Source of the DNA: Candidatus Methanoperedens sp.
GTDB taxonomy: Archaea; Halobacteriota; Methanosarcinia; Methanosarcinales; Methanoperedenaceae
Reading direction: 5' to 3'
Assembly: GCA_028679855.1 (NCBI GenBank)
Contig: JAJRAP010000235.1
Span: 1-8,473 of the forward strand
Length of the DNA stretch: 8,473 nt
In this document: in pieces, positions 6,061-8,473 of the stretch
Numbering within the stretch: the first letter of the stretch is position 1
How the letters are laid out: the number at the start of each line of letters is the position of its first letter
Notes under the pieces: generated by a model
Databases searched by the model: none
The model's input: the letters and a program-made list of their open reading frames with translations, nothing else
Told to the model about the DNA's origin: nothing
Made by a program: the position numbers and the translations under genes

Positions 6061-6894
6061 TTATTCGGTCACAAGGACATTACAATGTCCTATTTTGCCC
6101 GCACTTTTTACATTAACTCCCATTATCTTCTCATGCGCAAGCTCTGCTGCCTTCTTTCCAGCAAGAAGCATTCCGCCGAATGTCGGTCCCATTCTCGGCG
6201 CGCCGTAAGTTGAAGTCGCAGACATACCGGCTACAATGAGTCCTGGATATATTTCATGCGTAAGTTCAACTGTCTGCTTTTCAGCTTCGTCAACCCAGAG
6301 TGAGCCACAGCCCTTTGGCACTGGAATGCCCTGCCTCTGTTCGCTCAGGCGCTTTACAAGGAAAGAATCATGCCCCGTAGCATCGATCACAACTTTTGAC
6401 CTTATTGCGATGGGGTCCATACAGGTGATGAACTTGGGCATTTGCTGAACAGGGAACCACTGGATGACCACGCCTTCAACATGGTCTTCTTTGAGCACAA
6501 GGTCATCAACGTTCGTGGAGTTAAGCAGTTTCGCGCCTGCATCGCACGCGCTTGCCAGCATCTTTGAGACCATCTCGAAAGAATCGCACACATACAACCC
6601 ATTTCCAGCTTCCTTGAGCCTGACGCCGCACTCTTCAAGTATCTCATGCGCCGGAGCCTGTACTGTGTTCTTGGGCATCAGGTACCCGCCCTGCCACATC
6701 CCGCCGCCGCCGTATATGTTCCTCTCTATCATAACGGTCTTGTGCCCCAGTTCTGCTGCGTATTTTGCCGCTGCTACGCCGCATGGTCCAGAGCCTACAA
6801 TGACAATATCACTGTCAAGAATATTCTCAATAAAATCGTCCAGGAATTCGTTCATTATCGTTTTTGTAACATGTATCTCACTGATGTTGGTCAT
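6061..6894 (-). CDS. thi4: Sulfide-dependent thiazole synthase (archaeal Thi4)
   Basis: This 277-residue enzyme of the Thi4 family makes the ADP-thiazole precursor of thiamine from NAD+, glycine and sulfide, using iron. The FAD/NAD-type Rossmann loop VGSGPCG is at 33-39, and ERNIYGGGGMWQGGYL at 57-72 is typical. The motif DATGHDS carries H175 where the yeast suicide enzyme has its sulfur-donating cysteine; this corresponds to the His of M. jannaschii Thi4, so the enzyme should turn over with free sulfide. The C-terminal signature GMSATSTYGAPRMGPTFGGM at 223-242 is intact. I chose the ATG at 6894 because GGTGA lies 5 nt upstream and the promoter predicts a transcript start near 6906. The ATG at 6912 would then not be transcribed. 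Older annotations called this family ribulose/ribose-1,5-bisphosphate enzymes. No TPP riboswitch fits in the short leader. Confidence 0.94.
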   Translation of the reverse strand: MTNISEIHVTKTIMNEFLDDFIENILDSDIVIVGSGPCGVAAAKYAAELGHKTVMIERNIYGGGGMWQGGYLMPKNTVQAPAHEILEECGVRLKEAGNGLYVCDSFEMVSKMLASACDAGAKLLNSTNVDDLVLKEDHVEGVVIQWFPVQQMPKFITCMDPIAIRSKVVIDATGHDSFLVKRLSEQRQGIPVPKGCGSLWVDEAEKQTVELTHEIYPGLIVAGMSATSTYGAPRMGPTFGGMLLAGKKAAELAHEKIMGVNVKSAGKIGHCNVLVTE

Positions 6895-6899
6895 TATTT

Positions 6900-6904
6900 C
6901 ACCC
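6900..6904 (-). promoter_or_regulatory. Shine-Dalgarno site of thi4
   Basis: GGTGA on the minus strand sits 5 nt before the ATG at 6894, and it decides between this start and the upstream in-frame ATG at 6912. Confidence 0.6.
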
Positions 6905-6928
6905 TGTGTCATTAGGGTTCAGGCTCAC

Positions 6929-6940
6929 TATAAACTTTTC
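6929..6940 (-). promoter_or_regulatory. Probable TATA box and BRE of thi4
   Basis: On the minus strand GAAAAG is followed by TTTATA, a classic archaeal BRE plus TATA arrangement. A transcript start is expected near 6906, giving a leader of about 12 nt that contains the GGTGA site. Confidence 0.65.
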
Positions 6941-6947
6941 TGAGTTA

Positions 6948-6961
6948 GTAAAAAAGGAAAA
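6948..6961 (-). terminator. Possible T-tract terminator after valS
   Basis: Immediately after the valS stop codon the minus strand reads TTTTCCTTTTTTAC, a pyrimidine tract with a T6 run. There is no hairpin. T-runs alone can stop archaeal RNA polymerase, and thi4 has its own promoter just downstream, so valS probably ends here. Confidence 0.4.
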
Positions 6962-8473
6962 TTATCTTCGCGTTATCACTATTACTGCGTTCCCCACTTC
7001 AAGGATGTCCACTGCTTTTCCTTTCAATAGCCTCTCCTTTTCGACGGTGAAACTGGAATTATCAAGAGTTATTTTTTCATTGTCGATTGTAAGATCTATG
7101 CTCCCTGAGGCGGCAAGTTTCGGGTCGGCATTCAAAATTGCTTCAGCAATCGGTTTTGCCCTGCTCCTGTACATTTTTCCAAGAACCTTCATATTGGGCA
7201 GAAGCGCAGTGGGAACTATTTCAAAGTACGGAGTCCCTGTTTTTAGTATGACCTCGGAATTAGCCGCCCCTGCAATATCAGACGCATCTTCCAGGGTTGA
7301 ATATATCTCGGTACCAGCAAGTTGTGTATTCAACGCCATTCCATGCTCGGATTTGTAGCGGCGAATGGCAGCAGTGATCTCTTTTATCAGTTCACCTGTA
7401 ACCTCGGCGTCAGCATCTATGAGAGACTCGTCCGCCTGCGGCCATTGCTGGAGATGTACGCTAACAGGTCTTAAATGTGAATATATTTCTTCTGAAAAAT
7501 ACGGTAAAAACGGGGCAAGAAGACGTGAAAGTGTATCAATCGTAACAAACAGCGTGTACTGCGCGGCTCTCTTTCCCTTCCCATCACCATATAATCGTGA
7601 TTTTGCAAGTTCGATATAATTATCCGCAAGGATCTCCCAGGCAAACCCGCGTATCGCCTTAAAGGTTTCATCGAACTGGTATGCATCCATTTTTTCTGTA
7701 CATTCCTTTACGAGCCTGTTGAGTTTGCTGAGAAGCCACAGGTCAATAGGCGTAAACGGCGCCGGTTTATCTGATATATGGGGCACGGAAAATCGCATTA
7801 TGCTCCATAGCTTTTGAAGGAATCGTGAGCCTGCGACCACGTCCTTCCAGCTAAAAATAATGTCCGAACCAGTCGTACCCCCTATGGCAGCCCACTGCCT
7901 GAAAGCGTCTGCGCCGTTCTTCTTCATTACTTCTTCTGGCACCACGAAGTTGTTGCGGGACTTGCTCATCTTGTGCCCATCCTCTCCAAGCACCATGCCG
8001 TTGAGCAGAATGGTATCCCACGGCTTTTTATCAAGCAGGGATTTTGACCTCAGGATAGTATAGAACGCCCATGTGCGAATAATATCATAACCCTGCGGGC
8101 GAAGCTGCGCTGGAAGCAGGAGCTGTTTGTCTGAAAGCCATCCTGAAACATGGAGGGCAGAAATGGAGGAGTCCATCCATGTATCAAGCACGTCCTCTTC
8201 TCCCCTGAATTCCGTAGACCCGCATTCGCACGCCTCAGGAGGCGCTTTCTGCGTGGGGTCAAGGGGCAGCCATTCCTCTTTTGCGACCTTTGTTTTGCCG
8301 CATTCTGCGCAGTACCAGGCAGGTATCGGGGTTGCGAATATCCTCTGCCTTGAGATGCACCAGTCCCATTCCATCGTGCCTGTCCAGTTCTCGAGCCGAA
8401 CCTTCATGTAATCCGGGACCCAGGTGACCTCGTTCGCTGTGTTAAGTATGTCCTCGGCGACTATCTTCACGAA
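6962..8473 (-). CDS. valS: Valyl-tRNA synthetase (C-terminal part, 5' end outside window)
   Basis: The last 503 codons of a class Ia aminoacyl-tRNA synthetase are present; the frame stays open to the right edge. Counting from the first visible Met (8470), DWCISRQRIFATPIPAWYC at 36-54 and the downstream QGYDIIRTWAFYTILRS identify archaeal ValRS rather than IleRS or LeuRS. A Zn-binding insert carries CAEC (54-57) and CECG (81-84). The ATP-binding signature is KMSKS at 167-171. After it comes the helical anticodon-binding domain (about 215-375, with LWLLSKLNRL and AWEILADNYIELAKSRLYG), then a smaller C-terminal domain ending VITRR. The HIGH motif and most of the editing domain lie outside the window. 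The enzyme charges tRNA-Val in the cytoplasm. The visible frame is intact. Confidence 0.95.
   Translation of the reverse strand, partial: FVKIVAEDILNTANEVTWVPDYMKVRLENWTGTMEWDWCISRQRIFATPIPAWYCAECGKTKVAKEEWLPLDPTQKAPPEACECGSTEFRGEEDVLDTWMDSSISALHVSGWLSDKQLLLPAQLRPQGYDIIRTWAFYTILRSKSLLDKKPWDTILLNGMVLGEDGHKMSKSRNNFVVPEEVMKKNGADAFRQWAAIGGTTGSDIIFSWKDVVAGSRFLQKLWSIMRFSVPHISDKPAPFTPIDLWLLSKLNRLVKECTEKMDAYQFDETFKAIRGFAWEILADNYIELAKSRLYGDGKGKRAAQYTLFVTIDTLSRLLAPFLPYFSEEIYSHLRPVSVHLQQWPQADESLIDADAEVTGELIKEITAAIRRYKSEHGMALNTQLAGTEIYSTLEDASDIAGAANSEVILKTGTPYFEIVPTALLPNMKVLGKMYRSRAKPIAEAILNADPKLAASGSIDLTIDNEKITLDNSSFTVEKERLLKGKAVDILEVGNAVIVITRR

Noticed and set aside
6895..6912. Upstream ATG for thi4 at 6912
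   Set aside because: The TATA box at 6929-6934 puts the transcript start near 6906, downstream of this ATG, and the Shine-Dalgarno site serves 6894.
6464..6943. 159-codon plus-strand open frame opposite thi4
   Set aside because: It is antisense to a fully conserved thi4; its composition is Ser/Pro-rich shadow.
1..8473. CRISPR array, insertion sequence, tRNA or rRNA gene, toxin-antitoxin or defence island
   Set aside because: I found no regularly spaced direct repeats, transposase, cloverleaf-like sequence or defence-type genes; the PIN protein is HARP, not a VapC toxin, since it has no antitoxin neighbour and a clear family match.

Overview
This window is a stretch of archaeal chromosome with short gaps, ATGA/GTGA-type overlaps between co-oriented genes, and TATA-like boxes about 25 nt upstream of several start codons. 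The gene content includes ADP-forming acyl-CoA synthetase subunits, an archaeal KptA with a Cys/His-rich N-terminus, two-subunit aspartate carbamoyltransferase, a HARP-type PIN protein, a His-type Thi4 and an archaeal ValRS. This points to a euryarchaeon, most likely in or near Methanosarcinia. ADP-forming acetyl-CoA synthetase would fit an ANME-2/Methanoperedens-like lineage better than Methanosarcina itself, but that placement is an inference from gene content.

Layout. On the minus strand at the left edge, positions 1-1559 hold acdA followed by the 5' end of acdB, overlapping by ATGA; acdB runs off the window. A 78-bp divergent promoter region separates these from a plus-strand block at 1638-4882. 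That block holds kptA (NAD+-dependent RNA 2'-phosphotransferase), pyrB and pyrI (overlapping by GTGA), a PHP-domain phosphoesterase with a hydrophobic C-terminal segment, and a 79-residue coiled-coil-like protein. The remaining genes are on the minus strand. Read in the direction of transcription they are valS (3' part, entering from the right edge), thi4, the HARP/RNA-ligase-partner PIN protein, and a small three-helix membrane protein overlapping the HARP gene by ATGA.

How the genes work together. PyrB and PyrI form the aspartate transcarbamoylase holoenzyme of de novo pyrimidine synthesis. AcdA and AcdB form one enzyme that interconverts acyl-CoA and acid while making ATP. Thi4 makes the thiazole half of thiamine. 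KptA, HARP and ValRS all act on RNA or tRNA but sit in separate transcription units, so I do not claim a joint system.

Most of the window is ordinary housekeeping content; I found no CRISPR array, transposon, tRNA or rRNA gene, and no clear new multi-gene system. The best points for a second look are: a perfect 10-bp inverted repeat straddling the pyrB start codon; a coding-like +1-frame continuation downstream of the small membrane protein that fills the convergent gap; the coupled HARP-membrane protein pair; the KptA substrate question in an archaeon; and the membrane-associating tail on the PHP protein.
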